Source of the DNA: an uncultured Roseburia sp.
Lineage (GTDB): Bacteria; Bacillota_A; Clostridia; Lachnospirales; Lachnospiraceae
DNA length: 64,000 bases
Direction of reading: 5' to 3'
NCBI GenBank assembly: GCA_900753715.1
Contig: CAAEAE010000015.1
Location: 89,641 to 153,640, forward strand
The notes beneath the pieces are model-generated. The model did not search any database and was not told the origin of the DNA. It saw nothing but the letters and a program-made list of their open reading frames with translations. Below are positions 46,372 to 55,309 of this stretch, in pieces (positions within the stretch are counted from its first letter, which is position 1; each line of letters starts with the position of its first letter). Made by a program: the position numbers and the translations under genes.

Positions 46372-46386
46372 AAGATTTTGAGTAAG

Positions 46387-46416
46387 AAAGACCACCTGGG
46401 AAACCGGGTGGTCTTT
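46387..46416 (+). terminator. Terminator of pnp
   Basis: AAGACCACC pairs with GGTGGTCTT around a small inner stem, followed by T. Confidence 0.9.
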
Positions 46417-46518
46417 TTGCTCTATAGGAAACTTTATCAGGCGCACAATTTATTGACCTTATAGCCGAACAGACACGTTTTTTTAAGGATAGAATAAGAT
46501 GGAAGAAAAGGATTTTTT

Positions 46519-47414
46519 ATGGAACGGGTCAAACGTCTGATTCATACAGATTATGCATATAAAATGGGACTGTCCGGGAAGAATGTTACCGTGGCGGTCA
46601 TGGACACCGGAGTGGCGCCGCATCCGGATTTAGAAGGAAGGATTCTTGCATTTAAAGATTTTTTCAGAAAAGAGAGGGTGCATATGATGATAACGGGCAT
46701 GGAACCCATATTTCGGGCATTATTGCGGGAAACGGAAAAATGTCAGAAGGGGGACGTTACAGCGGGGTTGCGCCGCGCAGTAATCTGGTGATGTTAAAGG
46801 TATTAGACGGCGGCGGAAATGGAAATACGGAAAAAATGCTGCAAGGAATCGACTGGATTTTGAAAAACCGCAAGGCGTATCATATCCGGCTATTAAATAT
46901 TTCCGTCGGAATGCTTCCGTCTGCGGGAAAGAGGGAGCAGCAGGATTTACTTGCAGCGGTGGATGAACTTTGGAATCAGGGCGTCATGGTTGTGGCGGCT
47001 GCCGGAAATAACGGACCCGGTGAGGAGACGGTCACGATTCCGGGAATTTCGAGAAAAGTACTTACGGTGGGGAGCAGTGACGATGAGGAAACAGAAAAAA
47101 ACAGACGAACCCTGCTGCCGGGCTACAGCGGCAGAGGACCAACGAGATGCTGTATTATCAAGCCGGAAATCTTAGCGCCCGGAACCGGTATCGTAAGCTG
47201 CAGCCGGGATCAAAAAGGCTATACTATCAAAAGCGGCACTTCGATGGCGGCACCGGTTGCGGTGGGCGCGCTGGCGCTGGCGTTTGAGAGACTGCCGGAT
47301 TTTTCACCCACGGAGATGAAGCTGCGGTTATATGAGCGTGCATATCCGAGAGGGGAACAGATAGGGAGAAAATGCTGGGGAATGATTCATGCAGATCACC
47401 TGGTGAGAATTTGA
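46519..47414 (+). pseudogene. Subtilisin-family (S8) serine peptidase split by a frameshift
   Basis: Two overlapping open frames form one S8 peptidase of about 298 residues. The first (46519-46791) carries the catalytic Asp in VAVMDTGVAPHPDL. The second, in the -1 frame and ending at 47414, carries the catalytic His in DNGHGTHISG, the oxyanion Asn in AAAGNNGPGE and the Ser in GTSMAAPVA. Translation moves from one to the other in register if it slips by -1 at T TTT TTC (46659-46665), or if the six-T run once had seven. No signal peptide is seen, as in several intracellular clostridial subtilases. It may be a fresh pseudogene, a phase-variable gene, a programmed frameshift or a sequencing error. 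Confidence 0.85.
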
Positions 47415-47439
47415 CTTTTTCTGGAAAAATAAGTAGAAT
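47411..47439 (+). promoter_or_regulatory. Promoter of cls
   Basis: TTGACT, 17-base spacer, TAGAAT. The -35 overlaps the stop codon of the peptidase gene. Confidence 0.6.
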
Positions 47440-47469
47440 AGACTTTATATCACAAAGGGGGAGACACAT

Positions 47470-49005
47470 ATGAAGAAAATTGCACATCTGATTCTGGGGC
47501 GTTTTTTTATCGTAGCACTTTCGATTATCTTACAGGTAGTCTGGATGAGTCTTGTGTTGTGGCAGTTCAGCTATCAGTTTACGTATGCAAACCTTGGTAT
47601 CAGGATTCTGGCAATTATTCTGGTGCTTGTCATTGTCAACCGATGGATTAACCCGGCAAACAAGCTTTCCTGGACATTTTTAATCTTATTGTCACCGGTG
47701 TTTGGTATGTTAGTCTATTTTATTTTTGGAAGGTCAGGGCTGACAAAGCGCACGGCACAGCGGATGGATGCGGTAAACCGTGAAGTGGCGGCGGTGCGCA
47801 GGCAGGAGGAAGCGGTGATGCAGGAGCTGCAGTTTGAAGAGCCGTGTGTGTACAGCCAGAGCCGCTATATCCATGATTGGGCAGATTTTTCCATATATAA
47901 AAATACCACGACAAAGTACTATAAGTGTGGTGAAGAAATGTTTGCGGAGATGCTGGAGGATTTAAAGAAAGCGGAACACTATATTTTTTTGGAGTACTTC
48001 ATTGTACAGGAAGGGCATATGCTCTCGCAGGCGCTTGAGATTCTTGAAGAAAAGGCAAAAAATGGAGTGGATGTGCGTTTTATTTACGATGATGTCGGAT
48101 GTATCAATACGCTGCCGCCGCGTTACTACGAAAAATTACGAAAAATGGGAATTTCCTGCGTGGCGTTTAATCCATTCCGCCCATTTCTTTCTGTTATTAT
48201 GAATAACCGTGACCACAGAAAAATATTTGTAGTGGACGGAAAGGTGGGATACACCGGGGGTATTAACTTAGCAGACGAATACATCAATGAAGTAGAACGG
48301 TTCGGTTACTGGAAAGACACCGGCGTGCGTATTGAGGGAGAAGCCGTCTGGGGACTTACCACGATGTTCCTTGAAATGTGGAATTACATCAATCGGACAT
48401 CCGAGGATTATACGAAATATTTCCCGGAGGTATGGCAGAAAGAGCCGTTTGTAGGAGATGGGTTTGTGCAGCCGTATGGTGACAGTCCGTTAGACCATGA
48501 GACGGTGGGAGAAAATGTATACATGAATATCATCAATAAAGCGAAAAATTACGTGTATATTTTTACTCCTTATCTTATCGTGGACAATGAAATGCTCACC
48601 TGCCTGTGCAATGCGGCGAAAAGCGGCGTGGATGTGCGCATTGTGACGCCTGGAATTCCGGATAAAAAGGCAATTTTTCTTCTGACGCAGTCTTACTATG
48701 CACCGCTTCTTGCAAGCGGGGTAAAAATCTACCAGTACAAACCGGGATTCATCCATGCAAAGAGCTTTGTCTGTGATGATGAGATTGCAACGGTCGGAAG
48801 CATCAATCTTGATTTCCGAAGCCTTTATCTGCATTTTGAGTGTGGCGTGTTTATGTACCGCTCAAAGGCAGTCATGGAGCTGAAGGAGGACTGCCTTAAG
48901 ACGTTTGAGGAATCCGAGAAAATGACACTGGACTTTTGCAGAAACCGGAATGTGTTTGTACGGATGCTCCAGAGCGTCATGCGGTTGTTTGCGCCACTGT
49001 TATAA
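47470..49005 (+). CDS. cls: Cardiolipin synthase
   Basis: A 511-residue membrane enzyme of the phospholipase D superfamily that joins two phosphatidylglycerols to cardiolipin. Two N-terminal membrane helices are followed by two HKD motifs, HRKIFVVDGKVGYTGGIN and HAKSFVCDDEIATVGSINLD. Other markers are IFGRSG and WNYINRTSEDY. AAGGGGGAG precedes the ATG. Its stop codon overlaps the minus-strand carboxypeptidase gene by 6 bases. Confidence 0.95.
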   Translation: MKKIAHLILGRFFIVALSIILQVVWMSLVLWQFSYQFTYANLGIRILAIILVLVIVNRWINPANKLSWTFLILLSPVFGMLVYFIFGRSGLTKRTAQRMDAVNREVAAVRRQEEAVMQELQFEEPCVYSQSRYIHDWADFSIYKNTTTKYYKCGEEMFAEMLEDLKKAEHYIFLEYFIVQEGHMLSQALEILEEKAKNGVDVRFIYDDVGCINTLPPRYYEKLRKMGISCVAFNPFRPFLSVIMNNRDHRKIFVVDGKVGYTGGINLADEYINEVERFGYWKDTGVRIEGEAVWGLTTMFLEMWNYINRTSEDYTKYFPEVWQKEPFVGDGFVQPYGDSPLDHETVGENVYMNIINKAKNYVYIFTPYLIVDNEMLTCLCNAAKSGVDVRIVTPGIPDKKAIFLLTQSYYAPLLASGVKIYQYKPGFIHAKSFVCDDEIATVGSINLDFRSLYLHFECGVFMYRSKAVMELKEDCLKTFEESEKMTLDFCRNRNVFVRMLQSVMRLFAPLL

Positions 49006-50187
49006 TAACAGGCAGTGGAGCGCTTTTACAAAATAATCCCGGTACGTGGCGGCGTCTACGTTGTCGGTGTAGAGAATCGGTACGGTTCCGATTTCGGTTC
49101 CGTTTAAGGTGTAGACCGCTTTTCCGGCGGCTGCACCTTTTTTGATGGGAGCTTCTGCGGTTTCGGGAAGCTCAAGGGTCTTAGTGACGCCGGAGAGGTC
49201 GCTTCCATCGGTGGAGAGATATTCAAAGGGACTTTCATAGGTAACCGACACCTGATCTGAGACACCTTTTTGGACTGGAATCGGTGAGAGTGCATCCTCA
49301 TTTGCATCGGTGTAGACACGGCATTTACTAAAACCATAGTTTAAAAGCGTGGCGGCATCCGAAAAGCGCACTTTATAATCCGGTGCAGCCATAACGACTG
49401 CAATCAGTTCCATGCCGTCCTTTACGGCAGTCGCAGAAACGCAGTATTTGGCAAGCCCGGTGGAACCGGTTTTTAAGCCGGTGGCATATTCGTACTGCCG
49501 GATGAGCTTATTCGTGTTGGTCAGTCCGAACTCGCTCGAACCGCGCGCGGTCGTATGGGTGATGTTTTCCATCCAGACGGTGCAGTAATTATGAATTTCC
49601 GGGTAACGGGAGGTTAATTCCCGGGACATGAGTGCCACATCGTAGGCGCTTGTAATGTGTCCGTCTGTGTCCAATCCGCAACAGTTGACAAAAGTGGTAT
49701 CTTCCATGCCAAGTCCGGCGGCGCGTTCATTCATCATGCGGACGAATTCGGATTCACTTCCCGCAATAAATTCGGACATTGCAACGCAGGCATCGTTGGC
49801 ACTTGCGATACTGATACATTTTATCATGGTTTCGACCGTCTGGGTTTCTCCGGGTTCCAAGTAAACCTGGGAACCGCCCATGCTGGCGGCGTATTCGGAG
49901 ACGGTTACGGTATCGTTCAGAGAAATCTGCCCGTTTGCGATGGCATCGAAAATCAGAATCAGCGTCATAATTTTGGTGATGCTCGCAGGACGTAGCTTTT
50001 CATGCGCATTTTTCTCATAGATGACAGAACCGGTGGACACTTCCATTAAAAGAACACTGGGGGCGGAGACAGTAAGCTCTGCGGTACTCGTTTCGGTGTC
50101 TGCTTCCGGCAGAAGATACGAAGCGGAAGCGGAGAGCGGCGAGAGCAGAATGGCAGCCGCTAATAATATGGAAAGAAAAGATTTCAT
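49000..50187 (-). CDS. D-alanyl-D-alanine carboxypeptidase (DacF-like)
   Basis: A 395-residue penicillin-binding protein of the S11 family that trims the terminal D-Ala of peptidoglycan stem peptides. A signal peptide (about 1-22) is followed by the three active-site motifs: SITK (in PASITKIMTL), SAN (SIASANDACV) and KTG (GLKTGSTGLAKY). A C-terminal beta domain ends in an amphipathic segment for membrane contact. CCGGAGG precedes the ATG. It is convergent with cls. A second enzyme of the same type lies 1.6 kb away beyond scpAB. Confidence 0.94.
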   Translation of the reverse strand: MKSFLSILLAAAILLSPLSASASYLLPEADTETSTAELTVSAPSVLLMEVSTGSVIYEKNAHEKLRPASITKIMTLILIFDAIANGQISLNDTVTVSEYAASMGGSQVYLEPGETQTVETMIKCISIASANDACVAMSEFIAGSESEFVRMMNERAAGLGMEDTTFVNCCGLDTDGHITSAYDVALMSRELTSRYPEIHNYCTVWMENITHTTARGSSEFGLTNTNKLIRQYEYATGLKTGSTGLAKYCVSATAVKDGMELIAVVMAAPDYKVRFSDAATLLNYGFSKCRVYTDANEDALSPIPVQKGVSDQVSVTYESPFEYLSTDGSDLSGVTKTLELPETAEAPIKKGAAAGKAVYTLNGTEIGTVPILYTDNVDAATYRDYFVKALHCLLL

Positions 50188-50272
50188 GACAGACCTCCGG
50201 CGGTAACTGGATTCTAATGTATTTTACCGGGGAGGCTTGTATTTTATGCCAGAAAGATGGCGGAAGTCGCAC

Positions 50273-50301
50273 TTGAATTTTTGTATAAAGCAAGGTAAAA
50301 T
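50273..50301 (+). promoter_or_regulatory. Promoter of scpAB
   Basis: TTGAAT, 17-base spacer, TAAAAT, 45 bases before scpA. Confidence 0.65.
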
Positions 50302-50345
50302 AAAAAAGTTGAGAAAAAACGCAGGAGACGCTTTGAGGTAACGGA

Positions 50346-51098
50346 ATGGATATGACAGTGAAGCTGCAGGTGTTTGAAGGTCCATTAGACCTGCTATTGC
50401 ATCTGCTTGAAAAGAACAAAGTAAATATCTATGACATCCCGATTGTGGAAATCACCAACCAGTATATGGAATATATTGCGGAGATGAAACGCCAGGATTT
50501 AAACGTTATGAGCGAATTCCTTGTGATGGCGGCAACATTGATTGATATAAAATCAAAGATGTTACTTCCTGCAAAGGAGTCTGAAGGCGATGAAGAGGCG
50601 GAAGACCCGAGAGCAGAGTTGGTACAGCAGCTTTTGGAATATAAGATGTATAAATGTATGGCATACGAACTGCGTGACCGCCAGATGGATGCGGCGAGAG
50701 TGATGTTTCGCGAGCCTGCAATTCCGCCGGAGGTGGCGGAGTATGAACCACCGGTGGATTTAAAAGAACTTGTGAATGATATGACACTCAGTAAATTGAA
50801 CGACATTTTTAAGTCTGTTATGCGTAAACAGGCGGACAAGATAGACCCGGTGCGCTCAAAGTTTGGTAAAATTGAAAAAGAAGAAGTGTCGTTAGCGGAT
50901 AAAATGGCATATCTTGAGGAATACTGCCATACCCACGCTAATTTCAGTTTCCGCAACCTCTTAGAGAGACAGTCCGGCAAGATGGAGATTATCGTGACAT
51001 TTCTGGCAATACTGGAGCTGATGAAAATGGGGAAAATTTTTATCTCCCAGGAGAAAACGTTTGACGATATCAAAATCCAGTCGAAAATAGTTGCGTAG
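50346..51098 (+). CDS. scpA: Segregation and condensation protein A
   Basis: A 250-residue kleisin that links SMC heads and ScpB in the bacterial condensin. It has the typical start VKLQVFEGPLDLLLHLLEKN and IYDIPIVEITNQYMEYI, followed by LIDIKSKMLLP. The C-terminal winged helix region has VTFLAILELMKMGKI. GAGG lies before the ATG. It is followed by scpB, as in most Firmicutes. Confidence 0.96.
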   Translation: MDMTVKLQVFEGPLDLLLHLLEKNKVNIYDIPIVEITNQYMEYIAEMKRQDLNVMSEFLVMAATLIDIKSKMLLPAKESEGDEEAEDPRAELVQQLLEYKMYKCMAYELRDRQMDAARVMFREPAIPPEVAEYEPPVDLKELVNDMTLSKLNDIFKSVMRKQADKIDPVRSKFGKIEKEEVSLADKMAYLEEYCHTHANFSFRNLLERQSGKMEIIVTFLAILELMKMGKIFISQEKTFDDIKIQSKIVA

Positions 51099-51129
51099 AG
51101 AACCAGGCGCAGACGAAGTGGGAGGCAGA

Positions 51130-51699
51130 ATGGAAGAAAAAAATTATGAGGCGATTATTGAGGCAATTCTTTTTACCATGGGAGAATCCGTGGAACTTGA
51201 AAAAATTGCCGGTGCCGTTGAATTAGATAAAGAACAGACGGAAAAGATTCTGGCAGGGCTGATGGAGCGCTATGAAAAAGACGACCGTGGAATGAAAATT
51301 ATCGAGTTAGACGGGGCGTATCAGATGTGCACGAAAAGTGAGATGTACGAGTATCTCATCCGGGTGGCAAAACAGCCGAAACGCCAGGTGCTGACGGATG
51401 TTTTGTTGGAGACACTTTCTATCATTGCATACAAACAGCCTGTCACGAAAGCAGAAATCGAAAAAATCCGTGGAGTTGCCTGTGACCATGCGGTCAATAA
51501 GTTGGTGGAATATAATCTTGTCTGTGAATTAGGAAGACTCGATGCTCCGGGAAGACCGCTTTTGTTTGGAACAACGGAGGAATTTCTGCGAAGCTTCGGT
51601 GTACAGTCTGTGGACGAGCTTCCCGTATTAAATCCGGTACAGGTGGAGGAGTTTAAGCAGGAGGCAGAGGAAGAACTGAAAGTAAAATTGGATATCTGA
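51130..51699 (+). CDS. scpB: Segregation and condensation protein B
   Basis: A 189-residue winged-helix protein that binds ScpA in the SMC complex. It includes YEAIIEAILFTMGESVELEK, LETLSIIAYKQPVTKAEIE and LGRLDAPGRPLLFGTTEEFL, all standard. The ATG at 51130 follows GGGAGG; an in-frame start at 51091 lies inside scpA without a site. Confidence 0.96.
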   Translation: MEEKNYEAIIEAILFTMGESVELEKIAGAVELDKEQTEKILAGLMERYEKDDRGMKIIELDGAYQMCTKSEMYEYLIRVAKQPKRQVLTDVLLETLSIIAYKQPVTKAEIEKIRGVACDHAVNKLVEYNLVCELGRLDAPGRPLLFGTTEEFLRSFGVQSVDELPVLNPVQVEEFKQEAEEELKVKLDI

Positions 51700-51706
51700 C
51701 GATGAG

Positions 51707-51742
51707 AAACCGCATGGCATAAAATGAAGCCGTGCGGTTTTT
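51707..51742 (+). terminator. Terminator of scpAB
   Basis: AAACCGCATGGC pairs with GCCGTGCGGTTT (one internal T-G) and runs into T. Confidence 0.88.
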
Positions 51743-51800
51743 GGTATTTTTACAGGGCAGACGGAATAAGAATTTATGAAATAATTTCCGGAGAAAAATT

Positions 51801-53021
51801 TTGAAAAAACTGATTGCAGTTCTGTTAATCATAGTGTGCCTGCCGTTTCAGAACCTTTTGATACAGGCGGCGCAGGAGAAAACGATAAGCGCGCCGGCGG
51901 AGTCGGAACTTTATGCAAAGTCTGCGGTACTGATGGATGGTGATTCCGGCAGGGTGCTTTACCAGAAAAACGGACAGGAAGCGATGGCAAATGCCAGCAC
52001 TACAAAGATAATGACATGTATCCTGGCACTCGAAAACTGCGATTTGGACAGCGAGGTGGAGGTGTCATCGCTTGCGGCGTCCCAGCCGAAAGTGCATCTT
52101 GGCATGAGGAGCGGGCAGCATTTTTATCTGCGCGATTTGCTCTATGGCCTGATGCTCGAATCTTTTAATGATTGTGCTGTGGCGATTGCGGAATATGTGG
52201 CGGGGACAACGGAGAACTTTGCGGCTCTGATGAATGATAAGGCGGAAGAAATCGGTTGTAATGATACATATTTTATCACACCAAACGGGCTGGATGCGAC
52301 AAACCAGGAGGGCTTTCATCACACGACGGCGGAAGACCTTGCCAAAATCATGCGGTACTGCATCCGCATTTCGGATAAGGCAGAGGAATTCCTTGAAATT
52401 ACGGGAACGGCGCAGTATTCTTTTAACGATATTGAGGGAAAGAGCAGCTACAGCTGTTATAATCATAATGTATTTTTACAGATGATGGAGGGAGCACTTT
52501 CCGGGAAAACCGGATTTACCGGAAATGCGGGCTATTGCTATGTCGGGGCATTAGAGCGTGGAGAACGCACTTATATCGTGGCGCTTCTTGCCTGCGGCTG
52601 GCCGAACAATAAGAGCTACAAATGGGCGGATACCAAAAAGCTGATGAATTACGGACTTTCTGCGTTTGTAAAAAAGAGTATGCGGGATGTGAAAATAGAC
52701 GAGAGCAGACTTTTGCCGATTGCAGTGGAAGACGGGCAGACAGAAGGCATCGGGATGACGGCATATGTAACTCCGGTGGTGAGGGATGATGGAGAGGATT
52801 TGAAACTTTTGCTGCGGGAGGAAGAGGAGATAACGATTTCTTATGAGCTGGCGGATTATCTGCGGGCACCGGTGGAAGAAGGCAGTCTTCTCGGGATGAT
52901 TACCTACCGTCTTGGAGACGAGGTATTAAAAGAATACAGGGTTGAGGCAGCAAACGGTGTGGAGCGGATTGATTTGCCCTGGTGTATACAGATGGTGTTT
53001 CAGAAATTTGTGTTACAGTAA
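51801..53021 (+). CDS. D-alanyl-D-alanine carboxypeptidase (second S11 enzyme)
   Basis: A 406-residue S11 carboxypeptidase with a signal peptide (about 1-24) and all three motifs: STTK (in NASTTKIMTC), SFN (LESFNDCAVAI) and KTG (SGKTGFTGNAG). The PBP5-type C-terminal domain ends in the amphipathic helix IDLPWCIQMVFQKFV, a membrane anchor. The start is TTG at 51801 with CCGGAG about 8 bases upstream. It differs clearly from the minus-strand carboxypeptidase at 49000-50187, so it is not a recent duplicate. Confidence 0.94.
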   Translation: MKKLIAVLLIIVCLPFQNLLIQAAQEKTISAPAESELYAKSAVLMDGDSGRVLYQKNGQEAMANASTTKIMTCILALENCDLDSEVEVSSLAASQPKVHLGMRSGQHFYLRDLLYGLMLESFNDCAVAIAEYVAGTTENFAALMNDKAEEIGCNDTYFITPNGLDATNQEGFHHTTAEDLAKIMRYCIRISDKAEEFLEITGTAQYSFNDIEGKSSYSCYNHNVFLQMMEGALSGKTGFTGNAGYCYVGALERGERTYIVALLACGWPNNKSYKWADTKKLMNYGLSAFVKKSMRDVKIDESRLLPIAVEDGQTEGIGMTAYVTPVVRDDGEDLKLLLREEEEITISYELADYLRAPVEEGSLLGMITYRLGDEVLKEYRVEAANGVERIDLPWCIQMVFQKFVLQ

Positions 53022-53058
53022 AGTTCCGGTAAAAAATGTCAAAAAATTAACAAATTAC

Positions 53059-53087
53059 TTGAAAAAAAGAAGAAAAGCATCTATAAT
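53059..53087 (+). promoter_or_regulatory. Promoter of the decarboxylase operon
   Basis: TTGAAA, 17-base spacer, TATAAT, 47 bases before the first gene. An A-rich stretch precedes it. Confidence 0.85.
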
Positions 53088-53133
53088 TTAACCTAGCGAA
53101 ATTTTTTAATTTTTATAGATGGAGGTCAAAAGA

Positions 53134-54570
53134 ATGAATAGTAGCAATGATAGCTTGGCAATGCAGCGCATTCTCAAGTTAGTCGATGAGAACAGTTTCA
53201 TGGAAATCGGTTCTCTCGTAACCGCAAGAAACACAGATTTTAATCTTGCAGACAACGCCACACCGTCTGACGGTGTTATCACCGGACATGGACTGGTGGA
53301 CGGAAACCTGGTATTTGTATACAGCCAGGATGCAGCCGTATTAAATGGTACAATCGGTGAAATGCACGCAAAGAAAATTGCGGCAGTTTACGATATGGCA
53401 ATGAAGATGGGAGCACCGGTCGTTGGTCTGATTGACTGCGCAGGTGTTCGTTTACAGGAATCCGTAGACGCTTTGGAAGGCATGGGAACAATCTATGCCA
53501 AAGAAGTGGAGGCTTCCGGTGTAATCCCACAGATTTCAGCAGTATTTGGTAACTGCGGCGGTGGCCTTTCTGTTGTTCCGGCATTATCTGATTTCGCATT
53601 TATTGAGGAGAGCAAGGGCAGAATGTTCTTAAATTCTCCAAATGCCATCGACGGAAACCGTGTTGACAAATGTGATACCGCAGCAGCAAAATTTCAGAGT
53701 GAAGAGAACGGCTGCATTGACGCAGTTGGAAGCGAGGATGACATCCTTGGACAGATTCGCGAGTTAATCGGTATGCTTCCGTTAAACAACGAGGGCGATA
53801 TCTATACCACAGACTGCGAAGATGATTTAAACCGTGTCTGCGAGAATTTAGATACCATGAAGGGAGACCCGCGTTTCGTATTGAGCGAGATTTCCGATGG
53901 ACATACTTTCTTTGAGACAAAGAAAGACTATGCAAAGAATATGGTAACAGGCTTCATCAAATTAAACGGCATGACCGTAGGTGCAGTTGCAAACTGTACA
54001 GAAGTATACGATGAAGAGGGAAAGAAAGTAGAGTCCTTTGATGCTGCACTTTCTGCAAGAGGCTGCAACAAGGCAGCAGAGTTCGTATCCTTCTGTGATG
54101 CGTTTGAAATTCCGGTTCTGACACTGACAAACGTTTCCGGCTTCAAGGCATGCATGTGCTCAGAGAAGAACCTTGCAAAAGCACTTGCACGCATGACCGC
54201 TGCATTTGCACAGGCAACCTGCCCGAAGGTAAACTTAATTACCGGAGAGGCTTATGGAAGCGCTTACGTAGCCATGAACTCCAAGTCTGTCGGCGCTGAT
54301 TTCGTTTATGCTTGGACAGGTGCAAAGATTGGTACGATGAATGCAGAATCTGCTGCAAAGATTATGTATGCAGATGCTTCCGCAGAAGTTCTTGCAGAGA
54401 AGGCAAAAGAATACGAGAACTTACAGTCCTCCGTTCTTTCCGCAGCAAGAAGAGGCTATGTGGATTTAATCTTAGAGCCGGCAGACACCAGAAAATACCT
54501 TGTGGATGCCTTTGAACTGCTTTACACAAAATGTGCAGGAGCACCGGACAAGAAACACGGAACAAAATAG
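53134..54570 (+). CDS. Acyl-CoA carboxyltransferase subunit (MmdA/12S-like)
   Basis: A 478-residue protein with two crotonase-like halves, as in the carboxyltransferase beta/12S family (Carboxyl_trans). The first half has DCAGVRLQESVDALEG and VFGNCGGGLSVVPALSDF; the second has GFIKLNGMTVGAVAN and SFCDAFEIPVLTLTNVSGF. The paired Gly-Gly segments form oxyanion holes. In relatives it moves CO2 between an acyl-CoA, such as methylmalonyl-CoA, and biotin. I use the ATG at 53134, which has GGAGG upstream. It opens a five-gene operon with a biotin carrier, OadB pump and a 5S-type subunit. The acyl-CoA used is not evident. Confidence 0.88.
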   Translation: MNSSNDSLAMQRILKLVDENSFMEIGSLVTARNTDFNLADNATPSDGVITGHGLVDGNLVFVYSQDAAVLNGTIGEMHAKKIAAVYDMAMKMGAPVVGLIDCAGVRLQESVDALEGMGTIYAKEVEASGVIPQISAVFGNCGGGLSVVPALSDFAFIEESKGRMFLNSPNAIDGNRVDKCDTAAAKFQSEENGCIDAVGSEDDILGQIRELIGMLPLNNEGDIYTTDCEDDLNRVCENLDTMKGDPRFVLSEISDGHTFFETKKDYAKNMVTGFIKLNGMTVGAVANCTEVYDEEGKKVESFDAALSARGCNKAAEFVSFCDAFEIPVLTLTNVSGFKACMCSEKNLAKALARMTAAFAQATCPKVNLITGEAYGSAYVAMNSKSVGADFVYAWTGAKIGTMNAESAAKIMYADASAEVLAEKAKEYENLQSSVLSAARRGYVDLILEPADTRKYLVDAFELLYTKCAGAPDKKHGTK

Positions 54571-54582
54571 AAAGGTGAAGTT

Positions 54583-55284
54583 ATGAAGAAAAAATTATCT
54601 CTTATACTTATGCTTTGCTTCATGGTTCTGGGACTGGCTGCGTGTGGTGACCCTACAACACAGGATTACTATGGTATGACTTATAATGACCTGCAGTCAC
54701 TCATTCAGTCGGAAGTGACAACCCTTGTCAATGCGGACGGAATGATTGATACCAATGGAAATGAAATCGCAGAAAAACTTGTTACAGCATGGGATGATGC
54801 AGTGACGGACCTTGGTGCGTTTGAGGGATTCGGTAAATTCACCATCACTACAGCACAGGATACCATGACACTCGAACAGTATGTAGAGTTTGAGGGAAGA
54901 GAAGTAAGCGTTACATATGTTTATGAATACAACTATCAGGATGAGCGCATGGAACTGACAGATGCCAATGCAGACCTGGTATACACCACGGGCGAGAAGA
55001 TGGCAAAGGCAGGATTAAACACTTTAATGGGAATGGGAACTGTATTTGCAGTCCTGATTCTTATCAGCTTAATCATCAGCTGCTTTAAAGTGATTCCTTA
55101 TCTGCAGAACAGAAAGAAAGAAAATAAAGCAGAGACCGACTCAGTGGTAGCACAGATTGAGCAGAGAGAAGAACAGCAGCTCACAGATGATCTTGAGTTA
55201 GTAGCCGTAATCACAGCTGCCATAGCAGCAAGCGAAGGAACCTCCACAGACGGATTTGTGGTTCGCTCCATTCGCAGAAGATAA
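54583..55284 (+). CDS. OadG-like Na+ pump gamma subunit fused to an N-terminal lipoprotein domain
   Basis: A 233-residue protein. A lipoprotein signal ends in LGLAAC, followed by a soluble domain of about 120 residues with a cystatin-like or DUF3887-like look (DLGAFEGFGKF, then TYVYEYNYQDERMEL). Residues about 140-165 form a membrane helix within GLNTLMGMGTVFAVLILISL, the OadG pattern, and the C-terminus ends with AAIAASEGTSTDGFVVRSI, also typical of OadG. OadG holds the membrane and soluble parts of sodium-pumping decarboxylases together. Classical OadG is only about 80-100 residues, so the front half is an addition. Confidence 0.82.
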   Translation: MKKKLSLILMLCFMVLGLAACGDPTTQDYYGMTYNDLQSLIQSEVTTLVNADGMIDTNGNEIAEKLVTAWDDAVTDLGAFEGFGKFTITTAQDTMTLEQYVEFEGREVSVTYVYEYNYQDERMELTDANADLVYTTGEKMAKAGLNTLMGMGTVFAVLILISLIISCFKVIPYLQNRKKENKAETDSVVAQIEQREEQQLTDDLELVAVITAAIAASEGTSTDGFVVRSIRRR

Positions 55285-55309
55285 TAACAAATTTAGGAGG
55301 ATATAATCA

